DNA of 64,000 nt from Methyloversatilis sp. (GCF_030698125.1 NZ_JAUYNV010000001.1:1-64000); one strand, 5' to 3'; positions 19,143-28,133 are shown, counted from the first letter of the stretch. Numbers and translations are program-made. Notes: generated by a model not told the origin, from the letters alone.

Positions 19143-20530
19143 GCCATCAGACCATCGTCCTTCCGCCTCACAGCATCGAGGCTGAACAATCCCTGATCGG
19201 CGGCCTGCTGATCGACAACAAGAGCTTCGATCGGATCGCGGAGATCGTGAGCGACGGGGACTTCTACCGCGACGACCACCGCCGAATTTTTCGTCACATT
19301 TCGGCCCTTTTGATGTCGGGGAAGCCTGCGGATGTGGTTACAGTCTTTGGCTCTATCGATGCTGCAGGAGAAGCAGAACGGATGGGCGGGCTGGCGTACC
19401 TAGGGGACATCGCCAACAACACACCCTCCGCAGCGAATATCCGAGCCTATGCGGCCACGATCCGGGATCGGGCGTACCGACGCAGGGGTCAAGGCGAAAT
19501 AGAGGCGCTGGCGGTCTCCTACGCGGCCGGCGGGCTTTCACACGAGGACTTTGCTGCTGGTCTAGAACAGATCGCGGCGCGAGCTATCGACACGGAACGC
19601 GACGAACCCGCCCCGCTGGCCACGTCGATGCAACTGGCGGTCGATTACATTGAGCGCAGGGCCGAACAGCGCGGCCAACTTGCTGGCCTGAGCAGCGGGC
19701 TACGCGACGTCGACAAGGTGACCGGTGGGTTCGAACCTGGGCAGCTAGTGATTCTCGCGGCCCGTCCATCCGTTGGAAAAACGGCGTTGGCATTGGGAAT
19801 GGCGGACGCCGCCGCTTTGGCTGAACAGACTGTTCTGATGTTCTCGCTCGAAATGCCCAAGCGCGAGCTGGCGATGCGCCTAATGGCTCAGCGTACAGGA
19901 GTCAGTATTCAGGCCATGCGCACCGGCACGCGCGTCGAAGACTATCGGTCTGTTTTCGCCCGCGAGCTCTCGCACGCGCAGACGCAAAGGCTGTTCATTG
20001 ATGACAAGCACGCCGTCGGGCTGGCCTACGTCCGTGCCCGGGCGAAACGGATCCAGCGAATGCACGGACTCGGACTCATCGTTATCGACTACATCGGCCT
20101 GATGCGGGGGGAAGGTCAGAACCGCACGCAGGAGCTTGGCGCTATCTCTCGCGGGCTAAAGGCGCTCGCCAAGGAACTGGGGGCGCCCATCATCGCGTGC
20201 GCTCAACTGAACCGGGGAACCGAGGCTCGAACCGATCGCCGGCCCCAGCTTCACGACCTACGAGACAGCGGGGAAATCGAGCAGGACGCGGACATCGTGC
20301 TGATGCTCCATCGCGAGGAAACGACGAACAATGCGCCGGAGTGGCGCGGACTGGCTGAAGTGTTCGTGCGCAAAAACCGCAACGGCCCGACCGGTGAGAT
20401 TCGCCTGCGCTACGAAGGGGAAAAGACACGATTCAGTGACTACACCGGACCGGACCCGCGTGCTTCACAGCTCGGCAGCGGGCAGATGCAAGCTCGATCG
20501 CGCGGGTTCACATACCCGATGAACGACTGA
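19139..20530 (+). CDS. DnaB-type replicative helicase of the element
   Basis: This 463-residue protein has the DnaB N-terminal domain (PHSIEAEQSLIGGLLIDN) and the RecA-like helicase domain with Walker A ARPSVGKTA (about residues 215-223), Walker B LIVIDYIGLM and the HDLRDSGEIEQDADIV block. The length is normal for DnaB. As it sits directly after an initiator gene with internal iterons, it most likely unwinds the element's own origin. It is not the host dnaB, which has a different context. Confidence 0.93.
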   Translation: MSHQTIVLPPHSIEAEQSLIGGLLIDNKSFDRIAEIVSDGDFYRDDHRRIFRHISALLMSGKPADVVTVFGSIDAAGEAERMGGLAYLGDIANNTPSAANIRAYAATIRDRAYRRRGQGEIEALAVSYAAGGLSHEDFAAGLEQIAARAIDTERDEPAPLATSMQLAVDYIERRAEQRGQLAGLSSGLRDVDKVTGGFEPGQLVILAARPSVGKTALALGMADAAALAEQTVLMFSLEMPKRELAMRLMAQRTGVSIQAMRTGTRVEDYRSVFARELSHAQTQRLFIDDKHAVGLAYVRARAKRIQRMHGLGLIVIDYIGLMRGEGQNRTQELGAISRGLKALAKELGAPIIACAQLNRGTEARTDRRPQLHDLRDSGEIEQDADIVLMLHREETTNNAPEWRGLAEVFVRKNRNGPTGEIRLRYEGEKTRFSDYTGPDPRASQLGSGQMQARSRGFTYPMND

Positions 20531-20564
20531 AGCCACCCCACCCGTTGGAGGTCCGTGCAGCTAC

Positions 20565-21014
20565 CTAACGCAGCGCCCAGTAAAGAAGCCCGCCGGAAAC
20601 GAGAGACACGGCCGGGACGACCACGACGATTGCCCAAGCAGTGCGCTCAAGGCTTTGCTGCACGATGAACTGGTTCAGCCCTTGGTACAGCATCCAAACT
20701 TCGTCCTTCAGGCCGGGGAACGATGAATCGAAATCACGAAGTTCGCCCCCCATTTGACTTATCTCGAAGCCATCTGCAGGGCTCACGCTGCTCCTAACAT
20801 ACCGATAGCCCATGACTAAGAAGATTGCATAGGGAATTGTCAGCACAGCCCAATCACGGCTACCCGCGATTAGCAGCGCCCAGTGGAACATTACAAATCC
20901 GCAAAACAAATAGTGGCGTAGAACGGTTTGTACAGATTCCACACGCTGTTGCTGCTCAAGGATGAAAGAGATTCGGTCTTTCGCCTCAGCTCTCGAAAGT
21001 CTTCCTCTTGCCAT
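20565..21014 (-). CDS. membrane protein of unknown function in the element
   Basis: This 149-residue protein is the only good gene on the minus strand of the element. It has an N-terminal charged helix, two membrane segments (about 40-80), a soluble middle (SPADGFEISQMGGELRDFDS) and a C-terminal membrane segment (about 125-145). GGGGGCG precedes the ATG at 21014. Being transcribed against the replication genes, it may be expressed independently in the integrated state, as cargo genes often are. I cannot name the family. Confidence 0.6.
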   Translation of the reverse strand: MARGRLSRAEAKDRISFILEQQQRVESVQTVLRHYLFCGFVMFHWALLIAGSRDWAVLTIPYAIFLVMGYRYVRSSVSPADGFEISQMGGELRDFDSSFPGLKDEVWMLYQGLNQFIVQQSLERTAWAIVVVVPAVSLVSGGLLYWALR

Positions 21015-21454
21015 GATCGCCCCCGAAAAAAGCTTCACTTTTAACAGGAATTATCCGCTCGGAATGCCTGCAATCTCACCGTACGGCACCGTATTGACCA
21101 ACTACCTTTCTTGCCAAGCGCCACAACCGTATGCAGTTGATGCGCACACAAGATCGCCCGCAAACCAAATGCAGGTGGGGCGCTCCGCGAAAAGCGGTCC
21201 GGCACCGACAATCGAAGGCAACAGGGGAAACCCTGATACACGCACTTTACAGTGCGCAGTGTTTCAACAGCCTGTTCAACAGCGGCGCATCACCACCTAA
21301 AACACGCCGATTGTTGCCACATCGAACAGGTCTGAAACGACAGCCGCGCGCCGTCGGGAAAACATCTAGCCGCTTGCGGTGGCTGTTCATCCAGAACGCT
21401 GGCAGAGTGCATGAATCATGCGCGACGCATGCACAGGAGCGGGCAGGACACCAG
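21015..21454. other. intergenic stretch of the element without a clear gene
   Basis: No convincing gene is visible. It contains the promoter region for the minus-strand membrane gene, a short inverted repeat GCACTTTACAGTGC near 21242-21255 and two nearby copies of TTCAACAGC near 21265-21285. The frame of the next gene stays open leftward to 21131, but without a ribosome site. Confidence 0.4.
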
Positions 21455-21898
21455 ATGCAGAACGGCAACCAGCGCGAGCTTTTCTCACGTCCAACACTCG
21501 GACGCCCGGTTCATCGCCCGGAGGCTGCCGACCTGTTCGGCCCGGAGGTTGTGTGCCTCGACGCGGACGCGATCGTTCGCGGTTTCATGGCCGTGCTGAC
21601 GCCGCGCGGCGGCAATGCTGCGGAGCGCGACCGGGCCGCAGTCGATGCCGTTCGCGCCTGGGCGATGCTCGACAGCTTCACCCGTCTGCACCAGAACCGC
21701 CCCGCGGTTCCTGACGCCAAGCAGCGGATCATGCAGCGCATCAGAGAGGCCGCTGCGCTTCAGGCCTTCATCGACGACGGGAACGATAGCGTCGAGGCTC
21801 GCGACGTACTCGACGACCGGTTGAGGGCTGCGCGCGCCGAGCTGGTGGCGGGCTTCCCCGGCGTTGAGCACCACGCCTTCATTGTCCTGCTGGACTGA
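21455..21898 (+). CDS. hypothetical protein of the element
   Basis: I do not recognise this 147-residue soluble protein. It is acidic and mostly helical (AERDRAAVDAVRAWAMLDSF, DAKQRIMQRIREAAALQAFI). The ATG at 21455 is preceded by GGCAGGA at a good distance. It lies between the helicase block and the right end of the element. The sequence looks coding, with a typical high-GC third-position pattern. Confidence 0.6.
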   Translation: MQNGNQRELFSRPTLGRPVHRPEAADLFGPEVVCLDADAIVRGFMAVLTPRGGNAAERDRAAVDAVRAWAMLDSFTRLHQNRPAVPDAKQRIMQRIREAAALQAFIDDGNDSVEARDVLDDRLRAARAELVAGFPGVEHHAFIVLLD

Positions 21899-22448
21899 GG
21901 ATCGCTTGGGCTTCGCTTGTCCTGCCCTCGCTGCTCATCGCGCGCTCGTTGGATTTCTGCGGGCTTTCGCCGTCGCGACCCGCTGTAACCCTGTCCCGAA
22001 GGTTTCCGGCGCCGGCAAATTTTGGAACCGGGGCATGATGATGTGTGGCGCGCGCGTGATCACCCCTCCCCGGCGGGGTCGGCCCGGCTCGTGGTGGGCT
22101 TTGCACCGTGGCGCTGCTGATGTCACGCCATGTCACACGCACCAAGCCGGCCCGATGCTAGTCCGGTGCTCATCCGGTGCTTGTTCCATGCTCCGCTCAT
22201 CGTTGGCCTAGACATGGACTGGCCCGGCCGTCAGCGGCTCATCGTCCGCCCCTGACGCAGACAACAGTCTGTCACAGGATGTTCTTCGATTCTGGCGTCA
22301 ATGCGACGTTTCAGCGTCACGATGCAACGTCACATTACGGGCTTGCGGAGCGGATCGAACACGGGCAATCTAGCCTCCCTGTGCTGATGTCAATGTCACA
22401 TGGACACGGTGCAGCGGGGATCCTTCAACAGCCTGTGGAGCCTCGACC
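21899..22448. other. gene-poor stretch of the element with repeated GTCAC motifs
   Basis: Small overlapping frames exist on both strands but none has a convincing start. The stretch 22121-22400 contains six copies of (T/C)GTCAC(A/G): 22121, 22131, 22270, 22315, 22328 and 22394, plus two relaxed copies at 22295 and 22388. Near 22155-22200 are also repeats of CCGGTGCT. These may be binding sites for an element-encoded protein. Confidence 0.4.
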
Positions 22449-22694
22449 ATGAACACATTCACGCCCGACCGTGCAGCCCTGCGCACCATCGAAACCACCT
22501 TCGCAACCGCGCGACTGCTTGCTGCCGTCGACATGCTGCTGGATCGCCTGCCCGATGGCCTTGGCGATGCCGACGCGGCCACCGCGCGCACCGCGCCCCC
22601 GGCTGAGTACATCGACACACACGCGGGGCTGATCGAGTGCGCAGCGGCCGAACTAGAGGTACTGGCTCGCCGCATGCCGAGGCCGACGCGATGA
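22449..22694 (+). CDS. small helical protein of the element
   Basis: I do not recognise this 81-residue protein. It is mainly helical (TIETTFATARLLAAVDMLLD, GLIECAAAELEVLARRM) and has no signal or membrane segment. GGAG lies 8-9 bases before the ATG. Its stop overlaps the ATG of the next small frame (ATGA), which supports real translation of this 3' operon. Confidence 0.5.
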   Translation: MNTFTPDRAALRTIETTFATARLLAAVDMLLDRLPDGLGDADAATARTAPPAEYIDTHAGLIECAAAELEVLARRMPRPTR

Positions 22695-22909
22695 ACGGAC
22701 GCGGCAGCACGCGCCGAACCGTCAGCAAGGCCACAACGCATGCGCAGAGCACCCGCACATAGACCGGCCGCATCAACGCAGCCCGCGCGCCCGCTGGCGA
22801 CGCTCTGGCCATGGCCGAAGCCCGCAAGCTGCTTCGCATGCATCGGAGCTGCCTGGGCCGTCTCGCAGCCGCTGGCAATGTCCCGGCGCGACGAATGGGT
22901 CACGCGTGA
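22691..22909 (+). pseudogene. small frame interrupted by an amber codon
   Basis: From the ATG at 22691, which overlaps the previous stop, a 72-codon frame runs to TGA at 22907-22909 with one in-frame TAG at 22760-22762. After the TAG the sequence still looks coding (ALAMAEARKLLRMHRSCLGR). Either this is a recently broken gene, or only the 23-residue start is made. The evidence is coupling and frame only. Confidence 0.3.
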
Positions 22910-23061
22910 CGATCCACCCGCGCCTGGCTGCTTCGATACTGGCTGGCACTGATCAACAGACTGTCGGCGGCAGAGCGAGAGAGGCGAAAACAGACTCATC
23001 CAGCCTGATCGCTGGGCACGTCAAAAAACGCGCTGGAGAGTGCCACGACGGGCGGTTGTAA
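22906..23061 (+). CDS. short candidate gene at the right end of the element
   Basis: A GTG at 22906 overlaps the preceding stop (GTGA) and opens a 51-residue frame ending in TAA at 23059. The product is basic (GHVKKRAGECHDGRL at the end). It has no recognised family, and its support is only the overlapping start. Confidence 0.25.
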   Translation: MTIHPRLAASILAGTDQQTVGGRAREAKTDSSSLIAGHVKKRAGECHDGRL

Positions 23062-23124
23062 CCGCATTTGAAACCTGAAGGCGGGGAACAACTACCCTCC
23101 TCGCCCACAAGCCATTGAATTCAT

Positions 23125-23175
23125 TGGTGCCGCTTGTCGGAATCGAACTGACGACCTACCGCTTACAAGGCGGTT
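23125..23175. repeat. right attachment site within tRNA-Thr
   Basis: These 51 bases are identical to 16094-16144. They cover the anticodon stem-loop through the encoded CCA of tRNA-Thr, so integration here rebuilds the tRNA gene. Confidence 0.93.
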
Positions 23176-23200
23176 GCTCTACCAACTGAGCTAAAGCGGC
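23125..23200 (-). tRNA. tRNA-Thr (anticodon UGU)
   Basis: The minus strand gives a complete 76-base cloverleaf starting GCCGCTTTAGCTCAGTTGG, with anticodon loop CTTGTAA (anticodon TGT), T-arm GTTCGATTC and encoded CCA. The 3' two thirds lie inside the att repeat, so the gene was restored by the element on integration and is still functional. Confidence 0.97.
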
Positions 23201-23209
23201 GCGGGGCGG

Positions 23210-23215
23210 ATTATA
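23210..23215 (-). promoter_or_regulatory. -10 element of the tRNA-Thr promoter
   Basis: On the minus strand TATAAT lies about 10 bases before the tRNA, followed by a GC-rich discriminator (CCGCCCCGC) typical of stringently controlled stable RNA promoters. A -35 element is not obvious. Confidence 0.6.
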
Positions 23216-23349
23216 TCTGCTGTCCACCGGGCATGGCGCGCGCATCGCTGACTCATGGGATCGGCCATGGATTAAACTCGAATCATCATGAACGTGTCTC
23301 CACCTGTCAGCGCGCCGCAGACGTACGCGAATGGAGCCCCCCCTGCCCG

Positions 23350-24918
23350 ATGTCCGATACCGTCACGCCCGTGCCCGTTCCTGGCTCCTCCGCAAATCGT
23401 CTGACGGGAACCGATGCCGGGCCGACGATTGCCCGTCCGCTCAATGTGCTGCTGATCGAGGATTCGGAAGACGACGCGCTGCTGCTGCTGCACCGCTTCC
23501 GGGCAGCCGGCTACCAGGTGTGGTCGCAGCGGGTGGAAGACGAGCGCTCACTGCGCGAGGCGCTGTCGTCGCGCACCTGGGATCTGGTGCTGTCCGACCA
23601 CAACATGCCGCGCTTTTCGGCGATGGCGGCGCTGTCCATCCTGCAGAAACTGGAGCTCGACCTGCCCTTCATCATCGTGTCCGGTGTCATCGAGGAAGAC
23701 ATCGCGGTGTCGGCCATGCGGGCTGGCGCGCATGACTATCTCAGCAAGGGCAAGCTCGACCGGCTGATTCCAGCGGTCGAGCGCGAAATTCGCGAGGCGC
23801 GCAACCGGGCCGAACGGCACAGCGCGCTCGATGCCGTGCGCGACAGCGAGGCCCGCTTTCGCGCACTGGCGGCCAACATTCCGGGCATGGTGTTCCAGCT
23901 GCTGCGGCATGAAGACGGCGGCTGGCGCTTCCTGTTCGTCAGTGAAGGCTGCCTCGCGCTGCTCGGTTTCAAGGCGGGCGAACTGGTGGCGCAACCGCGC
24001 CGCTTTCTCGACATGGTCCTGCCCGAGGACATGCCGGAGCTGGAGCGCGCGATGCACCTGTCGGCGCACACCCAGGCGACGGTGAACTGGGACGGCCGCA
24101 TCCGCCTGCCGGACGAGGACATCAAGTGGGTGAACCTGCGCTCGTCGCCGCGCGTGCTCGCGTCCGGCGTGCTGATCTGGGAAGGCATCGTTTCCAACAT
24201 CACGCAGAGCAAACTGACCGAACGTGAGTTGCGACAGTCGCGCGGCCAGCTGGCCGAGCTGTCGTCGCATCTGCAGATCGCCAAGGAAGAGGAACGCGAA
24301 CGCATTGCACGCGACATCCACGACGAACTGGGCGGCCTGCTGGTGGCGCTGAAGTTCGAAGTGTCGCTGCTGGCGAACAAGACCGCAGCCGATCCGGGCG
24401 CAATCAAGGCGCGCTCGGTCAGCATGGGCAAACTGGTGGATGACGCGATCACCACGGTCGGGCGGATCGCGCGCGAACTGCGGCCGGGCATCCTGAAGGA
24501 ATTCGGCCTCGCGCCGGCCGTCGAGAGCCATGCGGAAGACTTTGCCGCCCGTACCGGCCTGAAGTGCGAGTTGCTGTGCATCGATCACGACATCGATCCG
24601 GACGAGGAAACCGCCATCGCGCTGTTCCGCGTGTTCCAGGAGGCGCTCACCAATGTATCCAAGCACGCCGGCGCGCACACGGTTGAAGTGCGCCTCACGC
24701 AAGAAGACGACGACATCGTGCTCGAAGTGGGCGACGATGGCCGGGGCCTGGCGCCGGAAGACCTGAACAAGCCCAAATCATTCGGCCTGCGCGGCATCCG
24801 CGAGCGCGTGGTGCACCTGAACGGACGTTTCGAAGCGAGCAGCCGCGAGCACGGCGGTACCCGCCTGCTGCTGAGGGTGCCTGCGTGCCGTCGCACCGTA
24901 CTGGAGTTTTCCCGATGA
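23350..24918 (+). CDS. REC-PAS hybrid histidine kinase (NarX-type)
   Basis: This 522-residue soluble protein has an N-terminal receiver domain (about residues 30-150, phosphoacceptor Asp in LVLSDHNMP), a PAS domain (about 168-290), a HisKA_3 dimerisation region with the phosphorylated His in RIARDIHDELGG, and a HATPase domain (about 390-515: FQEALTNVSKHA, GDDGRGL, GLRGIRERV). The kinase class pairs with NarL-type regulators, and one follows with a 4-base overlap. A phosphorelay input through the receiver is likely. The start at 23350 avoids 39 unrelated upstream codons. The signal is unknown. Confidence 0.88.
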   Translation: MSDTVTPVPVPGSSANRLTGTDAGPTIARPLNVLLIEDSEDDALLLLHRFRAAGYQVWSQRVEDERSLREALSSRTWDLVLSDHNMPRFSAMAALSILQKLELDLPFIIVSGVIEEDIAVSAMRAGAHDYLSKGKLDRLIPAVEREIREARNRAERHSALDAVRDSEARFRALAANIPGMVFQLLRHEDGGWRFLFVSEGCLALLGFKAGELVAQPRRFLDMVLPEDMPELERAMHLSAHTQATVNWDGRIRLPDEDIKWVNLRSSPRVLASGVLIWEGIVSNITQSKLTERELRQSRGQLAELSSHLQIAKEEERERIARDIHDELGGLLVALKFEVSLLANKTAADPGAIKARSVSMGKLVDDAITTVGRIARELRPGILKEFGLAPAVESHAEDFAARTGLKCELLCIDHDIDPDEETAIALFRVFQEALTNVSKHAGAHTVEVRLTQEDDDIVLEVGDDGRGLAPEDLNKPKSFGLRGIRERVVHLNGRFEASSREHGGTRLLLRVPACRRTVLEFSR

Positions 24919-25553
24919 GCAGCATCCGCATACTTATTGCAGACGACCACGCCATCGTGCGCTCCGGCCTGCGCCAGATCCTTTCAGACAGCCCGGACCT
25001 CATCGTCACGGGTGAAGCGGAAAATGGCGTCGAAGCGATGCACAAGCTGCGCGACGGCAGTTTCGACCTCGTGCTGATGGATGTATCGATGCCCGACCGC
25101 AATGGCATCGACACACTCAAGCTGGTGCGCAAGGAATTTCCGCGCCTGCCGGTGCTGGTGCTGTCGATGCATCCGGAGGACCAGTACGCGATCCGCGCAC
25201 TGAAAGCCGGCGCCTCGGGCTATCTGACCAAGCAGAGCGCGCCGGAACAGCTGGTCACCGCGATCCGTCAGGTCGCCAGCGGCAAGAAGTATGTTTCGCC
25301 GACGCTTGCGATGGAACTGGCCAATGCCATCACCGACGACGACGAGCGGCCGCCGCACGAGAAATTGTCCGACCGCGAATACCAGACGCTGGTAATGATT
25401 GCCTCCGGCAAGACGCTGACGCAGATCGGCGAAGAACTGAGCCTCAGCGTCAAGACGGTCAGCGTCTATCGCGCACGTCTGCTGGAGAAGATGCGCATGA
25501 AGAACAACGCCGAACTGACCCACTACGGCCTCAAGCACGGGCTCACCGATTAG
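24915..25553 (+). CDS. NarL/LuxR-type response regulator
   Basis: This 212-residue protein has a receiver domain (phosphoacceptor Asp in LVLMDVSMPDRNG) and a C-terminal LuxR-type helix-turn-helix (about 145-205: LSDREYQTLVMIASGKTLTQ, then SVKTVSVYRARLLEKM). Its ATG overlaps the stop of the kinase gene, so the two form a coupled two-component system. Target genes cannot be told from this window. Confidence 0.92.
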   Translation: MSSIRILIADDHAIVRSGLRQILSDSPDLIVTGEAENGVEAMHKLRDGSFDLVLMDVSMPDRNGIDTLKLVRKEFPRLPVLVLSMHPEDQYAIRALKAGASGYLTKQSAPEQLVTAIRQVASGKKYVSPTLAMELANAITDDDERPPHEKLSDREYQTLVMIASGKTLTQIGEELSLSVKTVSVYRARLLEKMRMKNNAELTHYGLKHGLTD

Positions 25554-25666
25554 GCCAACCGCCCGCACTGCCGTGCGGAGTGTGGAATAACTTGCGGATG
25601 CGCCCTCAAGCCCGTCGTCGGCGTGCCGTTGTAAGCATTCGTTACGGACTGTGAATTGCCACTGAA

Positions 25667-27427
25667 ATGTCTGACGCCATGCAGCCGCTCGAAATCGCCC
25701 GTGAAGCCTTGCGACGGCTCGCCATGCGGCAGCTGCAGCCCACGCCGGAAAATTACCGGTCGCTCTATCACGAAATTGCCGGCACCAAGGCCGACGACCT
25801 GTTTCCGGAACGCGCACTGAAGCTGGTCTGCAGCACCCTGCCCCGCCTCAATCAATCGCAGATCGAATTTGTAGAGCGGCTCGAGAGCGCTGTCGTCAGC
25901 CGCAGCTGGTCGGCGATCAGCGGCTCCCTGGTCGGCCTGCTGCGCGCGCAGGCGGCGCCTCAGCGAAAATGGACGGCGCTGCTCAAGGACCTGTTCAAGC
26001 AGTTCGAACGCAATCACGACTCACTGACGTATGCGCAGAAACAGATGGCGATCCAGCAAGTGCTGGATTCGTCCAGCGGCGAGCTCGACGCGCTCTACGC
26101 TCGGCTGAGCAAGCTTGCAGACAACTGGGAATCCTGCGAGAGCAGCGATGCACCGGCTGCCGAGTCTCATGGCCATGGCATCCACAAGATCGTTCCCGCG
26201 CTGGACAACAGTGATGCCGCGCTGCGCGACCTGTTCGCCAGCACGCTCGAAGGTGTCGTAGGCGGTCTGCTGATTTCGGCGCCCGAACTGCGCGACGAAG
26301 CCCTTGCGCTGGGGCAGGCGCTGCGCGACGTGCGCGACATGGGCGGCGTCGATGATCTGGCCTCCAAGCTGCGCAACCTTGTCTATCGCCTGAACTGGGT
26401 GGTCGACGATCAGGCCGAAATCCGTGCCGGTCTGTTGTCGCTGCTTGACTTGCTGCTGAAGAACATCGGCGAACTGGTGCTCGACGACCGCTGGATGCGC
26501 GGTCAGATCGACTCGCTGCGTGCGCTGTGCGATCACCCGCTGACCGCGCGCGAACTGGATGAAGTGGAGCGCCGGCTGCGCGAAGTGATCGAGCGTCAGG
26601 GCTCGCTGCGAGGCAACATCGACGACGCAAAACACCAGATCAAGCTGATGCTGGCCGGCTTTGTCGAGCAGCTCGGCAGCTTCACCGACGCCACGTCGGG
26701 CTTCGGCGAGAAAATGGAAGGCTACGCGGAAACAATCGCTGCCGCCGACGACATCGGTTCGCTGCAGGGTGTCATTGCCGAAGTGATTGCCGCCACGCAC
26801 TCCATGCGCGCCACGACCGAAAAGTCGCGTGCCGAGGTCGACAACATGCGCGACCGCGTGCGTGCGGCGGAAGCCGAAATAGAACGCCTGCAGGTCGAAC
26901 TGGAACAGACCAGCGAAAAGATGCGCCACGACCCGCTGACCGGCGCGCTCAACCGCAAGGGACTGGAAGAGTCCTACGCCAAGGAAGTGTCGCGCGCGGC
27001 ACGGCGCGGTTCGCTGTTGTGCCTCGCAGTGCTGGACATCGACAACTTCAAGCGGCTCAACGATACCTACGGCCACAACACCGGCGACGAGGCGCTGCTG
27101 CACCTGGTCGGCACCGTGCGCGACTGCCTGCGCCCGCATGACACGCTGTCGCGCTACGGCGGCGAAGAGTTCGTCATTTTGTTGCCGGAGACCTCGGTCG
27201 AGGATTCGGTCATCGTGCTGCAACGCCTGCAGCGCGAACTTACCAAGCGCTATTTCCTGGCCAACAACGACAAGTTGCTGATCACCTTCAGCGCCGGCGT
27301 CACCGTGGTCGGTCATGAAGAACCGCAGACGTCGGCGATAGAGCGCGCCGACGTGGCCATGTATCAGGCCAAGGCCACCGGCAAGAATCGTGTGGTCATC
27401 GCACCCGAGCAGCCGATCGCCGCGTGA
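25667..27427 (+). CDS. diguanylate cyclase with long helical N-terminus
   Basis: This 586-residue protein makes c-di-GMP. The C-terminal GGDEF domain (about 425-580) has the active site RYGGEEF and an RxxD inhibitory site (RPHD) five residues before it. The first 400 residues are soluble and mostly helical, with a coiled coil (about 375-415: RAAEAEIERLQVELEQTSEK) leading into GGDEF. There is no known sensor domain that I recognise and no membrane segment. It is a single gene after a two-component pair. Confidence 0.88.
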   Translation: MSDAMQPLEIAREALRRLAMRQLQPTPENYRSLYHEIAGTKADDLFPERALKLVCSTLPRLNQSQIEFVERLESAVVSRSWSAISGSLVGLLRAQAAPQRKWTALLKDLFKQFERNHDSLTYAQKQMAIQQVLDSSSGELDALYARLSKLADNWESCESSDAPAAESHGHGIHKIVPALDNSDAALRDLFASTLEGVVGGLLISAPELRDEALALGQALRDVRDMGGVDDLASKLRNLVYRLNWVVDDQAEIRAGLLSLLDLLLKNIGELVLDDRWMRGQIDSLRALCDHPLTARELDEVERRLREVIERQGSLRGNIDDAKHQIKLMLAGFVEQLGSFTDATSGFGEKMEGYAETIAAADDIGSLQGVIAEVIAATHSMRATTEKSRAEVDNMRDRVRAAEAEIERLQVELEQTSEKMRHDPLTGALNRKGLEESYAKEVSRAARRGSLLCLAVLDIDNFKRLNDTYGHNTGDEALLHLVGTVRDCLRPHDTLSRYGGEEFVILLPETSVEDSVIVLQRLQRELTKRYFLANNDKLLITFSAGVTVVGHEEPQTSAIERADVAMYQAKATGKNRVVIAPEQPIAA

Positions 27428-27687
27428 CCCGGGCCGGCATTCGCCGCGCCCGTCTTTGTTTCCGGTTCCCGCAACATTCAGTCGCGATCTGCGTGGGGCC
27501 GCCGGTTCTGGCGACCCCTCCTGATTCGAAGGCACGCGCGCTCGGCGTCAAGCCATCGGCGAAGTGCAATCGGTTCCGGAATATCCACGCGGTGCGCAGT
27601 CTTCACGCACACGGTCAGCAGCTGACCCGACATCGCTGCCATCAGCGCTTTCATTGCGGAGGTGGCGTTTGATCAACGTCGGGTTGT

Positions 27688-27863
27688 CGGGCATCGCCTG
27701 CGGCTCACCCCGACCTACGAGGGCTTTCCGTGCGGACGTGGCGGCGATCGACGTCGGGTTGTTGGGCATCGCCTGTGGCTCACCCCAACCTACAAGTGCT
27801 TTCCGCGGCAACGGTGCAGTCGGGAGTGCGTAGGTTGGGGTGAGCCGCAGGCGATGCCCAACG
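27688..27863. repeat. dispersed inverted repeat related to the array at the window start
   Basis: Three arms are present: 27688-27718 and 27761-27793 in one direction and 27830-27863 in the other, all built on CTCACCCCAACCTAC or its complement and the associated GGGCATCGCC. The last two can form a long hairpin. It fills the gap between the diguanylate cyclase and the flagellin promoter. The remainder of 27428-28133 shows no gene. Confidence 0.8.
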
Positions 27864-28133
27864 TAAATGTCCTTGCCCGTCACGCACCACGGCGGCCACT
27901 GAGCGGCCCGTCAGCAGTCACTCAGAGCCCGCTCCGCTGACATTCCGCAACAGTCCGGAGCGGCTCCGGCACGATGTCCGGAGCACCAAACGGGCCGACC
28001 TTGCAGGCAAAAGCGATTGCGGCGGCAACCTCACGTGAACATGAACGCCCGTACATGCCGCAAGGGCAAGCCATTTCACATCGGCAGTTGCCTGAAAGCC
28101 AAGACGACAAAGGCTTTCATTAAGGTGCCCCGC

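Larger units (their letters stand above)
16094..23175. mobile_element. 7.1-kb integrative element in tRNA-Thr(UGU)
   Basis: The element is bounded by perfect 51-bp direct repeats (16094-16144 and 23125-23175) made of the 3' part of tRNA-Thr. It has a tyrosine integrase next to the left repeat, an AlpA-like regulator, an O-like replication initiator containing iterons and a DnaB-type helicase, all on the plus strand and tightly packed (17795-20530). The rest is unknown genes and stretches with no clear gene. I see no capsid, tail, terminase, relaxase or type IV secretion gene. It could be a phage satellite, a plasmid-like integrative element or a decayed prophage. The intact att repeats and genes favour a functional element. 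Confidence 0.9.

Noticed and set aside
21864-22211. Overlapping small frames on both strands after the element's hypothetical gene
   Set aside because: No ribosome sites, no recognisable product, and the two strands overlap completely.
22177-22452. A 91-codon frame in the GTCAC-rich stretch
   Set aside because: No ribosome site, and it overlaps the better-supported gene that follows.
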